The notes beneath the pieces are model-generated. The model did not search any database and had not been told where the DNA came from. It was given only the letters and a program-made list of their open reading frames with translations. A stretch of 8,045 nt of DNA from Moraxellaceae bacterium (lineage in GTDB: Bacteria > Pseudomonadota > Gammaproteobacteria > Pseudomonadales > Ketobacteraceae). Position numbers and translations under genes: made by a program. The stretch is taken from contig NVVG01000004.1 of the NCBI GenBank assembly GCA_002402125.1, positions 50,197 to 58,241 on the forward strand, written 5' to 3'. Below, piece after piece: positions 6,817 through 8,045 of the stretch (within the stretch, counting starts at the first letter, position 1; every line of letters begins with the position of its first letter).

Positions 6817-7257
6817 ATGACAAAACCTAAAATAACCACAAAAAGAAAGCCGGTTTCTGAAATTAATGTGGTGCCGTACCTGGATGTCATGTTGGTGTTG
6901 TTAGTGGTGTTTATGATTACCGCGCCAATGATGGTGCAAGGGGTCAAGGTCGAATTGCCGGATGCAGATGCAAAACCGATTACCCTGGATAATGATCAGG
7001 ATATGGTGATTGTGTCTATTGATGCCAAAGGTGTTTATTACCTAAATATCGGTGGTGATCCAAAGCAGCCAAAAAGCAAAGAACAAGTTGCCGATATCGT
7101 ATCAAAGATAGTTAAAGCTAAGCCGAAAACGGTGGTCCTCGTTGAGGGCGATTCGCGCGTACCCTATGGTGTGGTGGTGACCATGATGGCCGCTTTGCAA
7201 AAGGCGGGGGTTGCTGATGTGGGCTTGATTACCGAAATCCCTGCGTCGGAGCAATAA
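6817..7257 (+). CDS. tolR: Tol-Pal proton-channel subunit TolR
   Basis: This 146-residue ExbD/TolR-family protein has a short basic cytoplasmic N-terminus, one membrane helix (about residues 20-38) and a periplasmic domain. Asp23 in VVPYLDVMLVLL is the conserved membrane carboxylate, at the same number as in E. coli, that is protonated and deprotonated as the motor runs. The preceding SEIN (14-17) is also conserved. The periplasmic part ends KPKTVVLVEGDSRVPYGVVV and GVADVGLITE, matching the family fold that can bind peptidoglycan. AGAGG (6804-6808) lies eight bases before the start. The stop is separated from the tolA GTG by only one base, so translation of the two is likely coupled. Confidence 0.97.
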   Translation: MTKPKITTKRKPVSEINVVPYLDVMLVLLVVFMITAPMMVQGVKVELPDADAKPITLDNDQDMVIVSIDAKGVYYLNIGGDPKQPKSKEQVADIVSKIVKAKPKTVVLVEGDSRVPYGVVVTMMAALQKAGVADVGLITEIPASEQ

Positions 7258-7258
7258 C

Positions 7259-8002
7259 GTGACGTTTTGGCAAAAACTGGACAAATCGGCATTTATTAAG
7301 GCGCTGGTAATACACGTGGTATTGATTGCGCTAGTGTTCTTTAGCTTTAATACATCGAAAAGTGAGTACAAGCCTAGAATAGTGCCACAACATGTTAGAG
7401 CAGTAGTGGTTGAAAGACCTAAACCCAAAATTAAGAAGCCGGTTAAAAAGAAGGTAGTTAAGAAGAAGATAATTAAGAAAAAGACAGTTAAGAAGAAGCC
7501 AAAGAAAATCAAACCTAAGCCTAAACCCAAAGTGAAACCTAAGCCCAAGGTAAAACCCAAACCAAAGCCAAAGGTTGACGAGCCAAGTTTTGAAGACCTA
7601 TTGGCAGTTGAGGCAAAAGAACTCAAAAAATTACCGGTAAAACCTGTCAAACCAATTGTTGATAAGGCTGCGGAACAAAAAGCCAAAGTGCGTGCCAAAC
7701 ATGTAGATTCGGAAGTTGATACTTATTCGGGGCTAATAAAGCAAACGATGACGCGATTTTGGAATCGACCGCCGAGTGCGAGAAATAACATGCAGGTAAA
7801 GTTAACCATTCGTTTGCTTCCTGGTGGGGAATTAAATAGTGTTAGTATTAGCAGCAGTAGTGGCAATGCGGCATTTGATCGGTCGGCAATAAATGCAGTT
7901 GAGAGGGCAGGTAGTTTTCCAGTCCCTTCTGATGCGGAGATTTTTGACAAACATTTTAGAGAGTTCTCTATATTGTTTAAGCCAGAGGATTTGAAGTACT
8001 AA
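7259..8002 (+). CDS. tolA: Tol-Pal arm protein TolA with Lys/Pro-rich linker
   Basis: This 247-residue protein is much shorter than E. coli TolA (421). Domain I is a single N-terminal membrane anchor (about residues 13-30) with conserved His19, which meets TolQ-TolR. The middle region (about 32-155) should span the periplasm. Instead of the usual long Ala/Lys/Glu helix, residues 54-105 contain 29 Lys, 12 Pro and no acidic residue. They form a pentad section (KKKVV, KKKII, KKKTV at 63-77) and then a KPKPKPKV-type section (85-106), resembling the TonB arm. Domain III (about 156-247) has the TolA signatures FWNRPPSARN (167-176) and FKPEDL (240-245), with no cysteines, as in Pseudomonas. It should contact TolB/Pal. 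Translation starts at GTG 7259, seven bases after GGAG (7248-7251). TonB is excluded by domain III and by context. Confidence 0.94.
   Translation: MTFWQKLDKSAFIKALVIHVVLIALVFFSFNTSKSEYKPRIVPQHVRAVVVERPKPKIKKPVKKKVVKKKIIKKKTVKKKPKKIKPKPKPKVKPKPKVKPKPKPKVDEPSFEDLLAVEAKELKKLPVKPVKPIVDKAAEQKAKVRAKHVDSEVDTYSGLIKQTMTRFWNRPPSARNNMQVKLTIRLLPGGELNSVSISSSSGNAAFDRSAINAVERAGSFPVPSDAEIFDKHFREFSILFKPEDLKY
7445..7504 (+). repeat. 15-base tandem repeat encoding Lys-rich pentads in tolA
   Basis: Four consecutive 15-base units (7445-7459, 7460-7474, 7475-7489, 7490-7504) each begin with three Lys codons. The first three end in two hydrophobic or Thr codons and the last in Pro-Lys. They are followed by a looser AAG/CCN (Lys-Pro) repeat to about 7576. 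The pattern suggests growth by repeat duplication with codon drift. Confidence 0.75.
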
Positions 8003-8045
8003 TGACAACACGATTACATGATTTATTAGAAATATTTACCCAGTA
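8002..8045 (+). CDS. tolB: Start of next gene, probably tolB (runs off right edge)
   Basis: ATG 8002-8004 overlaps the last base of the tolA stop codon (TAATG), and the frame stays open for 14 codons to the edge. In Tol-Pal clusters tolB follows tolA directly, which is the main reason for the call. TolB is the periplasmic beta-propeller that binds Pal and TolA. The visible residues, MTTRLHDLLEIFTQ, do not look like the start of a signal peptide and contain acidic residues. Either the n-region is long, or the true start lies further right, or another gene is inserted. Identity rests on position only. Confidence 0.5.
   Translation, partial: MTTRLHDLLEIFTQ

Noticed and set aside
7102..7698. 198-codon minus-strand open frame opposite tolR and tolA
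   Set aside because: Its Gly/Leu/Phe-rich repeats are the antisense of the Lys/Pro codons of tolA. It has no independent support.
1..8045. CRISPR arrays, insertion sequences, integrase sites, tRNA or rRNA genes
   Set aside because: I looked on both strands and saw no spaced direct repeats, transposase frames, terminal inverted repeats or tRNA cloverleaf motifs.

Overview
The window is a stretch of core genome from a gammaproteobacterium, with moderate GC and no sign of recent transfer. The order FmdB-type zinc ribbon, aspS, ruvC-ruvA-ruvB, ybgC, tolQ-tolR-tolA is the one known from Pseudomonas and related marine Pseudomonadales/Cellvibrionales-type bacteria. TolA ends in the FKPEDL and RPPSARN signatures of that group rather than the disulfide-bearing enterobacterial form. 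The genus cannot be fixed from the sequence.

Layout. Positions 1-683 (minus strand) hold the N-terminal 227 codons of a histidine-phosphotransfer (Hpt) protein that runs off the left edge. A divergent intergenic region (684-905) carries a TATAAT -10 element facing right and a long leader for a small FmdB-family zinc-ribbon protein (906-1163). This is followed by aspS (1229-2998), and the unit is closed by a very strong hairpin terminator (3073-3110). A new unit then begins with a promoter-like segment and a LexA/SOS-box-like palindrome just upstream of ruvC (3205-3726), ruvA (3747-4379) and ruvB (4436-5509). ybgC (5532-5987) follows ruvB after 22 bases. After a 94-base leader with an inverted repeat come tolQ (6082-6786), tolR (6817-7257) and tolA (7259-8002). 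The first 14 codons of the next gene, tolB by synteny, overlap the tolA stop at the right edge.

How the genes work together. AspRS charges tRNA-Asp and, from its residues His30 and Gly81, probably also tRNA-Asn. RuvA and RuvB form the Holliday-junction branch-migration motor and RuvC the resolvase; here all three may be under SOS control as one unit. YbgC, TolQ, TolR and TolA belong to the envelope Tol-Pal system. TolQ-TolR form the proton-driven inner-membrane motor and TolA is the periplasm-spanning arm to TolB/Pal.

I do not see a new biological system. The points worth a second look are the LexA-like box placed before ruvC, the absence of yebC between aspS and ruvC, the TonB-like Lys/Pro arm of TolA, the non-discriminating signature of AspRS, and several unassigned inverted repeats.
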